From Teredinibacter waterburyi (GTDB taxonomy: Bacteria > Pseudomonadota > Gammaproteobacteria > Pseudomonadales > Cellvibrionaceae): DNA of 64,000 bases. The number at the start of each line of letters is the position of its first letter. Within the stretch, counting starts at the first letter, position 1. The DNA is taken from contig NZ_MRUH01000165.1 of assembly GCF_001922985.1 (NCBI RefSeq), positions 186,001 to 250,000 of the forward strand, read 5' to 3'. Of this stretch, positions 18,006 through 26,836 are shown piece after piece. The position numbers and the translations under genes were made by a program. Below the pieces are notes generated by a model that searched no databases, was not told the DNA's origin, and saw only the letters and a list, made by a program, of their open reading frames with translations.

Positions 18006-18485
18006 TTACTCTTCGCAAGTCGGATCTGACTCATAACCAAGATAGTAATAGCCATCCCATATCTTAAACCGATTTTTTTCAACAGAAAAATAGATGCCTT
18101 CGGTGGTAGTGCAATATTCAAATGTTAAAGCGGCGGGATTGCCAATATCCACAAAGCCTATAGCCACACCAATCGAGCGCGAGCTTTTAACCGTATAGAA
18201 AGAGTACCCCGCTAAAGTATTGACATTTATTCGGTCATCTAAAAGCGCGTAACAATCCTCACCAGACTGCGCTACGCTTATTACACTCGCGGGTACCAAT
18301 TGATTTTCCATCTCGAAATCAAATACAGTTATTTTTGTATTGCTCGCGAGGTTATCATTTTTTATTGCAAGACAGTTCCCGTGTAGCCACCCAATATTAA
18401 GGTCGATGTCAACTTTAGGATTTTTTGTCGGAATAGAACACGAAAACAAAATAGAAATTAACGTAAGTAAGACTAATAGCTTCAT
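18006..18485 (-). CDS. Lipoprotein, candidate immunity protein
   Basis: A 159-residue lipoprotein (signal ending LFSC). I start it at the ATG at 18485, which places it one base after the stop of the M15-like peptidase gene. The mature part has four cysteines and is beta-rich. Peptidoglycan-targeting effectors are usually encoded directly before a periplasmic immunity protein, and this arrangement fits; the inhibitor role is an inference. Confidence 0.65.
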   Translation of the reverse strand: MKLLVLLTLISILFSCSIPTKNPKVDIDLNIGWLHGNCLAIKNDNLASNTKITVFDFEMENQLVPASVISVAQSGEDCYALLDDRINVNTLAGYSFYTVKSSRSIGVAIGFVDIGNPAALTFEYCTTTEGIYFSVEKNRFKIWDGYYYLGYESDPTCEE

Positions 18486-18486
18486 G

Positions 18487-19059
18487 TTACCGTCCATTGT
18501 ACGACCAGTGTGGTGCGTCTGTTTTTAACTTTTTAACTCCGTAATATTTTCCAATAGAGTGTAATGCAGAGTTCGCGTTAACATTTTGGGTGTAAGCAAC
18601 CGGAATCTCGCTCCCATCCTTCTTTTTAATCTTAATTACGCCCGCCCACCTAATAGTCATATCAATTGCCTTTCCTGCAATATGATTACTAGATAAAGAC
18701 GGCGGATTTATACTTCTTGGGGGAACAGCCAAACCGAAGCCAATCACCATTTCCAGAGCCCCAGCCTTACTCTTAGCTAGATCACCGTAATCCCATTTGA
18801 TATCCACCCCAACCATTTTATTGGCATCGGACGGATTACATTTTGACTGGGATATTTTCCAGCTCCAATGAAATAAGTACGCTCTTTTGTCGCTTCTTTT
18901 TGTCGTTGAAACATCAACCGTAGCACCTGCGTCGTTAAGAGCTTTTATGAACGCCTTAATACTGGCCTTAAAAACAGGATCAAGATCGTCTATTTTATTG
19001 CTATTTTTGGCGTGCGTATTTGCCCACGTCACCCAATACTTCCCGCTATTATTCGGCAT
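18487..19059 (-). CDS. M15-type peptidoglycan peptidase, candidate effector
   Basis: A 190-residue protein without signal peptide. The C-terminal half has the zinc motifs of the D-Ala-D-Ala carboxypeptidase / L-Ala-D-Glu endopeptidase (M15) fold: SSNHIAGKAIDMTI (His and Asp ligands in the SxHxxGxAxD pattern) and APHWS. A further HxW lies at LFHWSWK. It probably cleaves peptidoglycan stem peptides. The lack of a signal peptide and the adjacent lipoprotein gene suggest delivery by a contact-dependent system such as T6SS rather than a housekeeping role; a phage endolysin origin is the alternative. Confidence 0.72.
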   Translation of the reverse strand: MPNNSGKYWVTWANTHAKNSNKIDDLDPVFKASIKAFIKALNDAGATVDVSTTKRSDKRAYLFHWSWKISQSKCNPSDANKMVGVDIKWDYGDLAKSKAGALEMVIGFGLAVPPRSINPPSLSSNHIAGKAIDMTIRWAGVIKIKKKDGSEIPVAYTQNVNANSALHSIGKYYGVKKLKTDAPHWSYNGR

Positions 19060-19297
19060 AATTCATCCTTTAAATGTAAAAGCTTATATCTGTATTAGTT
19101 GAGCTGCGATGTACTCGTGTGTAGGTAATCTGATAAGAACGCCATTACTTCGTAATTTCGCATAGAAAAAGACTACTCGCAGCGCAAAAACTCACACTTT
19201 ATGTCATCCATAACATAGGAAATAACTATCTCTACCGCAATAGATTTCAATTAATACTAGCTCATTTGTTTTTATTCTTATTCATCTCCGCGTTTGA

Positions 19298-19921
19298 TCA
19301 GTCTCCGCCACAACTACTACCGCAACCAGCGCTACAACCATGACCTCCCCTGCCGCCAGGACCGTCGCTTGATGAGAGCCACTTTATTACTTTGTAAACC
19401 ACGTAAACACCTACACCCCACTTTATCGCCATCATTATTTTCCCGTCAGACGAAAAGCTGCAGGCGGTTAGAAAAGTAGTTGTAAATAGCGCGAACATGC
19501 CATACCTTGCAAGATCTAATCGACTTTTTTTAGATGTTGGCCAATAACGTTCATTCGGTTTCCCGCCAAACTCCCGCTCATACATTAGCAAAGTGTTTTC
19601 ATACTGTATTTTGTCGGCTTGCTTACTAGCGCTGGTCTGCGATGATGGGATGTGGTGAAAATCGAAACCAAGTACCTCTCGGCAGAAGTCGAGCCAGTAG
19701 GATTTAGTGAAAGTCATGTGTAAATGCCATACTTTATCAACTACTGTAGATGGAACAACTCTCGACGGACTAACACTAGCCAACCACACAAATTTTTTGT
19801 ATTCCGAAAAAGCCTCTTTCGCGTACAACAAAGACCATGAATTTTCCGAAGTCAGTTTATTCCAAAAAATTTCAAAGTCACCATTGCTTTGCACTTCAAA
19901 CTTTAATAGCTTTTCATCCAT
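19298..19921 (-). CDS. Glycine-rich-domain (GRDP/TIGR04222-like) membrane protein
   Basis: A 207-residue protein. Residues about 60-90 (VDKVWHLHMTFTKSYW, then FCREVLGFDFHH) match the D-x-VWH-x-H core of glycine-rich domain proteins. One or two membrane helices follow (about 140-185), then a short tail rich in Gly, Cys and Ser (GHGCSAGCGSSCGG). The start at 19921 overlaps the stop of the upstream small gene by eight bases (ATGGATGA). Function unknown; the Cys-rich tail could bind metal or form disulfides. Confidence 0.7.
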   Translation of the reverse strand: MDEKLLKFEVQSNGDFEIFWNKLTSENSWSLLYAKEAFSEYKKFVWLASVSPSRVVPSTVVDKVWHLHMTFTKSYWLDFCREVLGFDFHHIPSSQTSASKQADKIQYENTLLMYEREFGGKPNERYWPTSKKSRLDLARYGMFALFTTTFLTACSFSSDGKIMMAIKWGVGVYVVYKVIKWLSSSDGPGGRGGHGCSAGCGSSCGGD

Positions 19922-20135
19922 AATCGACTCCCTCTTCAATAAACTCTGCACTATCGTCTAAAGAGCATAAACACTTTAGCTCTTCGTAAGCCATTCCCCT
20001 ACAATCTGAAAAGCCATTATCAACGCATTTGATCATTTCAACCAACCAATCCAAGGCCTTGATATAAGAAGCGGCCTTACCACTACCGTCTTTGTTAGTG
20101 GTAAATATATAGTTACTGAAGCTTGATTTGTGCAT
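19914..20135 (-). CDS. Short HNH-nuclease-like N-terminal fragment
   Basis: A 73-residue product starting MHKSSFSNYIFTTNKDGSG, followed by KAASYIKALDWLVEMI. This opening matches, from memory, the N-terminus of a family of HNH endonucleases that continue for another 200 residues; the HNH domain is absent here. It may be a relic of a larger nuclease gene or a short stand-alone protein. Its stop overlaps the next gene's start, which supports expression as a unit. Confidence 0.5.
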   Translation of the reverse strand: MHKSSFSNYIFTTNKDGSGKAASYIKALDWLVEMIKCVDNGFSDCRGMAYEELKCLCSLDDSAEFIEEGVDYG

Positions 20136-20286
20136 AGGCTTTCTCGTGAAATGTAATATCTCTCGAGACAAAGAGGACTACCGGAGAATTAAACTTAACA
20201 CACCAAAGCCCCGACGCTCAACGCATTACAAACCATCACAGAGCACACACATCGATTCAATCAAGAGACTTAGGCCCAGAGACATG

Positions 20287-20604
20287 TTATTTATTTTTTA
20301 AGCTTTCACTGTATTCTATCGTTTCTTGAACGTACACAATATTCCGAACAAACAACCATTGATGGCATGCCGCCTCGCAAACCGTATAGTCTTTAGCTCT
20401 AAGATTCTGATCAGCCACGTAATGTATGGCATGAGGCAAGGCAAATAACAAAAAGACACTTCCAATAGCCACGCGAGAGAATATAGACGTTACTCGCTTA
20501 CTCAACGGCTTCGTTAGCCATTGCTCCCAAATGATGGTAAACGCGAGATCAAGCATACCTATGCCAACACCAAGCATATAGTAAGAGCCTTTATCTACTA
20601 TCAC
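20287..20604 (-). CDS. Small membrane protein
   Basis: A 105-residue protein with two predicted membrane helices (MLGVGIGMLDLAFTIIW and VAIGSVFLLFALPHAIHYV) and a C-terminal segment with two cysteines (CEAACHQW). No family recognised. It lies in the stretch of small lipoproteins and decayed genes, where a small membrane protein could be an immunity factor for a membrane-acting toxin (inference from position only). Confidence 0.55.
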   Translation of the reverse strand: MIVDKGSYYMLGVGIGMLDLAFTIIWEQWLTKPLSKRVTSIFSRVAIGSVFLLFALPHAIHYVADQNLRAKDYTVCEAACHQWLFVRNIVYVQETIEYSESLKNK

Positions 20605-20788
20605 TAGGCCGCTGCCATTACCTCTAGCAGCAAATTAATACTATAAATAAACCACACAGTTGCACACGCGCCCCCAATAAAAAAACTATTGGGGTAAGAA
20701 TTCGATTTAATAACGACGGTCTTACTCGATCTTCCATTTATCTAATTCTCGGTATAGGAGATAAGCAATCTTTGATATTATTTTGCAC

Positions 20789-20983
20789 TCAACGTATGGC
20801 TAAGGTTCTTGCGGATGACACAGCGTAATCAATAACCTCACTTATAACTTTACTCGTAGTATTTAACGCTTTCTTTTTCTGCTCTTCGAGGTAGCGCTCA
20901 GCGTTATCACCCAGCTTATCTAGCCCCGCGACTACACGATCAGTAATACCAAAGCTGTTATCCGAGTACTCTATAGTTCGGCC
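20789..20983 (-). pseudogene. Start-less gene remnant
   Basis: An open frame of 64 codons with no ATG, GTG or TTG near its beginning and a stop just upstream. The translation is protein-like (IEYSDNSFGITDRVVAGLDKL, then a charged helix RYLEEQKKKAL), far from random composition. A nearby ATG at about 20999 opens a different frame that closes after 13 codons, which would fit a frameshift. It lies 28 bases downstream of the 368-residue gene. Family unknown. Confidence 0.4.
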
Positions 20984-21010
20984 TTAGATTACGGGACATT
21001 ATGCAAACAA

Positions 21011-22117
21011 TTACGACCGGAAACCCGGGAAATATATTGCAGGTGTTTTCTTGTCTCTAACCATTGCAAACATAACCTTTGCAAAATCCTTTGGATTACG
21101 CTCAAGGAGCGACAAACGATCGATATACTCGCTCAACATATTCTCAACCAGAAAATAGACCATATTGGCACCATTCAATTTGAAGCGCAGAATATTCCAT
21201 AGTCTTGGGCTGGCAATCTGCAAGCGTCTGCTAGCTTGCGCCGCATTATTGAGGTGCCCCTGAGACCCTAGTAATGTAAGTAAAGATGCTCCCAAACCGC
21301 CTTTTAATGGTTTTGTTACCTTGCGAACCTTCACAAGGTCTCGTTTAATTCCAGGTATCTCTGCACTTTGCGCCATCAGCTTCTTTGTGACCACAGATGC
21401 AATGGCATAACTGAGTGCTAAGGCCATTCTTTTACCCAACTGTTTGCCAGTAAATCGTTGGCCCGGGTCATTAAGTAAGTTTACTGCCTTGGTTAAATCC
21501 TCTTGAGAGGTATGCTCTATAATCCCCATCGACAAAGCCTTAATAACCCATAAAGTGTCCATTTTATCAGGGAATTTTAGTGCCTTTTCTTTCAAGGTAT
21601 CTTCTATCAACCACTCTGGAAGAACGCTGACATACTCGGAAACCACCGCCATTGCAATCTGCGATATGGGGTTATCCAATAAATTAATTTCAAAGGATAC
21701 TAACTTCTCCAACACCACACTGGCGAAAGAATATGCAGCATAATTTTCATCACCAACTTTCGCAAAACTCTTTGCACCGGTTGCATGCAAGCCTTCAGCG
21801 GTGCGTTGAATACCGCCAGCAAGCCGTTCTACTTGGCCTATAGTCTGGTGTTGAGCGCCGTCGACTAAGCCAGCGAGCGCGGGCGAAATATTATCCAGCG
21901 GCTGCAGTAATTCACTTTTTGTGGAATGTCGTTTTAAGGAGCGATAACTGGGCCCATGACACCCGAAGCTGCACTCCTTCCAGACCTTAGCTAATTCTGA
22001 CCCGCGAATAAAAAAATCTATATTGGAAAAACCTTGTGCTTTTACACCTTTCAAATATCGCTTAACGCCTAGCTCGCTAATTAAGGCACCATCGTAACCA
22101 GAGCTTTTCTCGCTCAT
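21011..22117 (-). CDS. 368-residue protein of unknown family, candidate effector
   Basis: A helical 368-residue protein with no signal peptide. It has an amphipathic N-terminus, a Cys pair (CSFGCHG) near residue 50, and moderately hydrophobic helices around 135-165 and 225-250 (MALALSYAIASVVTKKLM). It overlaps the upstream lipoprotein gene by four bases (ATGA), so the two are translationally coupled. The partner is a DcrB-like protein. In some T6SS loci DcrB/DUF1795 proteins accompany effectors, but those adaptors are cytosolic. I cannot assign a function. Confidence 0.65.
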   Translation of the reverse strand: MSEKSSGYDGALISELGVKRYLKGVKAQGFSNIDFFIRGSELAKVWKECSFGCHGPSYRSLKRHSTKSELLQPLDNISPALAGLVDGAQHQTIGQVERLAGGIQRTAEGLHATGAKSFAKVGDENYAAYSFASVVLEKLVSFEINLLDNPISQIAMAVVSEYVSVLPEWLIEDTLKEKALKFPDKMDTLWVIKALSMGIIEHTSQEDLTKAVNLLNDPGQRFTGKQLGKRMALALSYAIASVVTKKLMAQSAEIPGIKRDLVKVRKVTKPLKGGLGASLLTLLGSQGHLNNAAQASRRLQIASPRLWNILRFKLNGANMVYFLVENMLSEYIDRLSLLERNPKDFAKVMFAMVRDKKTPAIYFPGFRS

Positions 22118-22716
22118 AAGTTTACTCCTTGTGGATCGAATGAAATTCCATGTAAGAACGGAACAAGATTAGTTGTCGCTTGATACTCAATATCGGCATC
22201 GAATAGATGAAACTGAACGAACACTGGGTATGGCTTCGCCTGAAGCTGCAGAATAGTCGCTTCGTTTTTTGTCTCCCCCAAGCCAAGCTTTGTCCAGGTA
22301 AGTTTTATGCCCTTATAACCTGCAACACCTACTACCTCTCTCTGAAATTTTTTTACATCCTTACTGCTTCGTAAACGAAGTTGTTGCTCTAGATTATTCG
22401 CTAAATCTGGATAAGTACGCTCTTGGCTTTTATAGAAAAACAGTGTAATCCGCGACGCATCTTTTGTTTCAAATGCCACGGTACGGTCTGCGATAACACC
22501 AGCCTCATCATGAAGCACAGACCATTCGGCTGGGTAGATTATTTCCAAACCTTTATTATTATAGCGCTCGACAGCTACTGAATAAGCATGAAGGGGAACT
22601 TGTACTTTTTCTGGCACCCTTTCCTCACAGGAAGTTAGGCCTGCGAAGCCAGTCAAACATACCGCAAGGAGTATTAAGCGCCGAGCGCTATGTTTCATCG
22701 TGAACTCGTTATTCAT
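22114..22716 (-). CDS. DcrB-like lipoprotein
   Basis: A 200-residue lipoprotein (signal ending GLTSC). The mature part, with Y-N-N-K-G-L-E-I-I-Y-P-A-E-W and an alternating strand pattern ending GISFD, resembles the DcrB/DUF1795 (Mog1-like) fold. Upstream, GGAGG stands five bases before an ATG that opens a three-codon frame whose TGA overlaps this gene's own ATG, a possible leader for re-initiation. The downstream gene overlaps by ATGA. The role is unknown; accessory or immunity partner of the 368-residue protein is an inference. Confidence 0.62.
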   Translation of the reverse strand: MNNEFTMKHSARRLILLAVCLTGFAGLTSCEERVPEKVQVPLHAYSVAVERYNNKGLEIIYPAEWSVLHDEAGVIADRTVAFETKDASRITLFFYKSQERTYPDLANNLEQQLRLRSSKDVKKFQREVVGVAGYKGIKLTWTKLGLGETKNEATILQLQAKPYPVFVQFHLFDADIEYQATTNLVPFLHGISFDPQGVNL

Positions 22717-22802
22717 GGTCGCATTTAAACCTCCGTATTATTTCCATTCGCAGCTCGTCCGACAGTAAGACAGCGGGCTGTTTTACAAACTAATTCTGCT
22801 AC

Positions 22803-22821
22803 TTTTTTTTGGGGGGGGGGG
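22803..22821. repeat. T8G11 homopolymer tract
   Basis: Eight T followed by eleven G between the DcrB-like lipoprotein gene and the next lipoprotein gene. It is about 90 bases upstream of the DcrB-like start, where slippage could change promoter spacing. Confidence 0.9.
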
Positions 22822-22977
22822 CAGTAAAGGAAATGGAGTGGCGGTCCCTTTTGTTGACGAACTGAATAGCCTTATGTACACGTTCTAACATTTTCACTCC
22901 CTGTTTCGATTTTACTTATTGCCTAGAGAAATACGCCATCAGATCTAAGTGCATGTTCGAAAGTAGGAATCATACCC

Positions 22978-23403
22978 CTAGAAACACCGAAGTGAATTCG
23001 GCAACAACACCATATCCTGTTTGTCAAGCCCGAACGCAATAGTCGACGACGATATAAATTCACCCGACGAACTGGTTTCGTTAACTACCAACATACAGTC
23101 CCAAATATCGATTACTTCATCATTTCGAGACTGATGCTTTGAATCACTACAGCTAGTAGTAACAGTTGTTACATTTTCACTTTCATATGAAGTAGCCAAC
23201 ACACTAGCTAAATGATCTTTTAACTGGATATCTTTCTTATTTAAAGATACTGATACCATATCGCACAGCGGCTCGGTAGAAAGTACAACACTAGCCCCAT
23301 CAAATAATGAAGCCAATACGCGCTCGCCGGAGGGCTTCTCACTTGTTTGCGCATTGCTTGTACAGCCCAACAAGCATAGTGACGCTATCAAAATATATTT
23401 CAT
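22978..23403 (-). CDS. Small lipoprotein, unknown family
   Basis: A 141-residue lipoprotein starting at the ATG at 23403 (MKYILIASLCLLGC, lipobox LLGC). The longer frame from 23493 adds residues that spoil the signal peptide. The mature part has four cysteines and a conserved-looking end (STIAFGLDKQDMVLLPNSLRCF without flanks). No family recognised. It belongs to the series of small lipoproteins between 17.4 and 27 kb. Confidence 0.6.
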   Translation of the reverse strand: MKYILIASLCLLGCTSNAQTSEKPSGERVLASLFDGASVVLSTEPLCDMVSVSLNKKDIQLKDHLASVLATSYESENVTTVTTSCSDSKHQSRNDEVIDIWDCMLVVNETSSSGEFISSSTIAFGLDKQDMVLLPNSLRCF

Positions 23404-23677
23404 ATAAAGGTTCCATAGTAGCATTCCACGGTAGTCCCTGCCGTATTGTAAGCACGCGTACACTTTGCAATGTGCGACTACTAAAAACCACATTCGGTGC
23501 TGTTTTATTATTTACAATCTATTCCGGTCTTGACAGTTCCTCACTCCGAAAAAAGAGCTACGGAATTTAATAAAGTGAGCACCGCTCCAGGCAAATCCGA
23601 AACCATCATTAACCAGCAAAATGGTTCGCCGATAGAACGATCTAGTTTCGCTGTGTTTCCAAGTAATACCATTGTAT

Positions 23678-23917
23678 TTACATACATAAATAAAGGCGGC
23701 TGTTCTTGCGCTTATTACTCCTAGAGCGAGGGAAGGCTAATGCCTGCACCACGTTAACAATATCCCAGCCACTCACATACTCAAGCCCTAGCGAATCCTT
23801 AGTCTTTTTGTTTTTTCTGAGATTTCGCACCATAACCTGTCCAAAAATCACATTGGGAATGCAGGCTAGTAACATTAATATAAAAACGAAAGCTAAAAGG
23901 CTTGAGAAAGTAATCAT
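23678..23917 (-). CDS. Small membrane protein or fragment
   Basis: 79 codons: one strong membrane helix at the N-terminus (LLAFVFILMLLACIPNVIF), then a basic stretch and GLEYVSGWDIVN. The last 15 residues (RSRSNKRKNSRLYLCM) look like read-through into non-coding sequence, so the gene may be truncated at its 3' end. Confidence 0.4.
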   Translation of the reverse strand: MITFSSLLAFVFILMLLACIPNVIFGQVMVRNLRKNKKTKDSLGLEYVSGWDIVNVVQALAFPRSRSNKRKNSRLYLCM

Positions 23918-24119
23918 TTAACGCCTAGCGACTTATATCCCACGTTCACATCAATTTCCCAGCGACCTTCTCACATCACCATAACTGCCGTTATTAATTT
24001 TACACTCGGGTCTAGGGTTTCCATATAGTTTAAAGTATTGAAAAAATATATTCCTCTATGTACACCACGCGGCGAGGAGATAAATGGAAGGGAAAAACCC
24101 GCTTATCCAACACATCTAT

Positions 24120-24296
24120 TCACCACTCACTACCGTCTATAAAATTAAATGTCATTTTATTAAGCTCTTGCACCTTATATTTTGTGGAAGTACCCGTAAA
24201 ACACACACCACCGATTGTCGCTGCGTCAATGATATTTAAACTTTTGTCAAGCAGCTGTATATGGAGTATATCTTCGTCGGGTACATCATCGGCCAT
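24120..24296 (-). CDS. Small acidic ORF
   Basis: 58 codons, starting MADDVPDEDILHIQLLDKSL and ending with FNFIDGSEW. The pattern of strands is regular and unlike random sequence. No family recognised; the region around it is fragmentary, so it may itself be the remains of a longer gene. Confidence 0.4.
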   Translation of the reverse strand: MADDVPDEDILHIQLLDKSLNIIDAATIGGVCFTGTSTKYKVQELNKMTFNFIDGSEW

Positions 24297-24325
24297 AAAG
24301 ACAAGATACTTTCACCTACTCTAAG

Positions 24326-24445
24326 TCAAAGCTCTAGATAGGCCCCCTTAATCAATTGATCCGTATGCTTTTCAGCTCGTGATATAAGGCTTGTCCCCGA
24401 AGGCGTCGAACTGGTGCTGAATTCGTGATCAGTTAATATTTTCAT
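24326..24445 (-). CDS. Very short ORF, doubtful
   Basis: 39 codons (MKILTDHEFSTSS...) immediately upstream of the small acidic ORF. It has protein-like composition, but the size and lack of a family make it weak. Possibly the opening of a frameshifted gene. Confidence 0.25.
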   Translation of the reverse strand: MKILTDHEFSTSSTPSGTSLISRAEKHTDQLIKGAYLEL

Positions 24446-24509
24446 TTATATCACCAAATCATACTTGCGCTAAAGGCTGCTAAAGCGCAACCTATAAAAT
24501 CGCCTACGG

Positions 24510-26483
24510 TCAAAAAAGAACCTTAAGCCCAATTTTCGCCAGATAGTTGTAAGTCTCATCATAATATCTTCTAGGCCTAGTTTGGTCCTTATCATTTCCC
24601 TCTGGTACAACCACAATCATGCCCTGCCTCGCTCGGGTGAGTAGAACACGATACGCATTTTTCTGGTACATCTGGCGCTCTTCTTTTTTTATCCGTTGCC
24701 ATTTGTTACCTCTAAAATAAAAATTGCTCCAACCTTATGGTGTGTATCTAAAATCCGCGTCCCAAACCAAGCATGCCCAATCTAACTCTAAGCCCTGAAC
24801 ATGAAATTCGGTCGCCACATCCTCCAAGTAATAAGACGAACGCACATGGTCTTTGCCATCCAAAAACCAATTAACGGGATTAACGGGTGCTTTAACGTGT
24901 ATACCCAATGGCCGCAGCCGTTCCGCTTGAGAAGAAACAACAATGCCATATCGCTCGGAACCCCTTGCCTGCTCACGTAGCCACTCGCGCCCACGATCTA
25001 GATTACGGGTTAATACTATTGGGTAGTTTTCTGATAATTCTTTGAATGTGTCTTGCGCCTGCGACAACTCAAGGTCGAGCAGTTGCTTTACAAAAAGTGA
25101 AACGTTCTCGCTACGAAATGAGCGCATTGATGTTTTTAAATGCAATTGAGGAATCACAATTGATCCTTCGATAGAACAGTTGTCGCCGCTTGTATCGCCA
25201 CCATATTCGCTATCGGTTAACTGGTCCGACGCGTAAATCTTCCAGCGAGGAAAAGACTCTTTAACTGCTTGCAACCAACCAAAGATTCCAGCTTCGCCCT
25301 TATTAATCTCCTGACCGCCACCCACCAAACAAACCACAACGGCCCAGTCTTTATGTCTATCCATGCAGGAGATTAAAAATTCAGGCTCGGATTGATCGAA
25401 ATTTGGCTGCCCCTTTTTCATCTTCATAAAGTCTACGGTTTGGGATTTATCCCAAGCACGTTGCGCCTCATCGAAAAGCGCCACGTGCTCTACCGGTGCT
25501 TTTTCAAAATTGGCCAAGCCATCATCACGGAAGTGATGAACGTTTTGAATAAAAGCCTTTACTTCGCTTCGCGCAGCACCAACTTTTATTTTCTCGCCCT
25601 TTTCTTTAGCGCGCGCAACCTTATCTCGGGCCAACGCCTCTTGAAGGATTGAAACCAGAGGGCCATTACCTGACAAAAATACACTATACAACTCATCATC
25701 TTTGTCGATGTGCGCGGTAGCTATATTCAACCCGACCAAGGTTTTACCGGCGCCGGGCACCCCCGTGACAAAAACAATTGCTTTCTCGTTATTTGCCCTT
25801 GAAGAATTAATAATTTCTGCAACCGAGGCAGATGTTTTACTTAAGTTAATCGCGCCAGCATCACTACGGGATATATCGACCACAGAATGCCCATTGTAAA
25901 GTGCGAGCGTTGCCTCGATAATCGTTGGCGTGGGTTTGTAACCGCTAGCCTCCCAGTACGTAACGTTAAGAGTGGTGCCCGTAGCTAGTGCTAGAACACG
26001 AGAAATAACCTGCTCTAACTGAGCGCCATTACAACAAATCGGCGAAAATAGTTTATCGTTCGGTTGCGAGATTTTAACGCCTGTTTCACCTTTAAACTCC
26101 GTCGAAACTAATACCGGCGCCACATATGCATCATGACTGCCTTCATGAAAATTTCGTAAATCGAGTGCATAGTCCGTGACTTGATCACGGTCCGCTCCTA
26201 AAAATGAAGATGCTCCCACCTTAAATTCAACCACGAAGATAACAGCACCAATAATGAATAAGACATCAATACGCTTCCCCATTCTTGGGATTGAGTATTC
26301 AAAATAGATTTGACCAGTAGAGTTTTTGAGGATCGACTGCAGTAATTCTATCTGCCCTACCCAAGCATCGCGCTGAGTATTTAACAGTGTAAAGTTATGC
26401 TCTGCTACCATCTCACCGATAATACGGCTTGGTTGATCAGCACAGAACCTAGCAATAGTCTCTTTGTAATAAGCTCGATTCAT
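24510..26483 (-). pseudogene. DUF2075 nuclease-helicase gene with premature stop
   Basis: The frame encodes 582 residues, a TAA (24737-24735), then 74 more in-frame residues to a second stop at 24510. Before the TAA: a nuclease-like region ([23 protein letters not shown]...ExK), Walker A ([13 protein letters not shown]), Walker B (LFDEAQRAW), the [12 protein letters not shown] motif and [13 protein letters not shown]. After it: KEERQMYQKNAYRVLLTRARQ and MIVVVPEGN, the normal DUF2075 C-terminus with helicase motif VI and its arginine finger. The shortened protein lacks motif VI and is probably inactive as an ATPase. Sequencing error or recoding is possible. Members are linked to phage defence islands. 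Confidence 0.85.
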
Positions 26484-26836
26484 TGGTTCAATTCACGATA
26501 CAAATCATCTAACTCATCACTATTGAATAAGTCTATGCATTTTTTTACATTAAACGTTCCGGGTATAGAGCCCTGATATGTCCGACCAACAAACTCTTGT
26601 ATAAGCGGTTCAGAACTAATAAACATTTCCACTGGCAAATTTGAGATCTCTAGATATGCACTTGCAGTATTTAATGCATCTTGCTTATCTTGCTCATTTT
26701 TCAATGTATAAGTTAAACACCGACTTAAGACCCAACTTTTATAAGTTGATATCTGATCATCCACATTAACCTCATCCTGTTTTGCACCTACACAAGATGC
26801 AAGAAGAATGACTAAAGATATCACCGCCAACCTCAT
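26480..26836 (-). CDS. tai4: T6SS amidase immunity protein Tai4-like
   Basis: A 118-residue periplasmic lipoprotein-type protein (signal ending LLASC; start at the ATG at 26836). The mature part fits the Tai4 family: [17 protein letters not shown], then [17 protein letters not shown] and, near the end, [18 protein letters not shown], including the two conserved cysteines. Tai4 binds and blocks the Tae4 amidase. Its start overlaps the end of the tae4 gene by ATGA, the standard effector-immunity order. It appears intact although its effector is not. Confidence 0.82.
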   Translation of the reverse strand: MRLAVISLVILLASCVGAKQDEVNVDDQISTYKSWVLSRCLTYTLKNEQDKQDALNTASAYLEISNLPVEMFISSEPLIQEFVGRTYQGSIPGTFNVKKCIDLFNSDELDDLYRELNQ

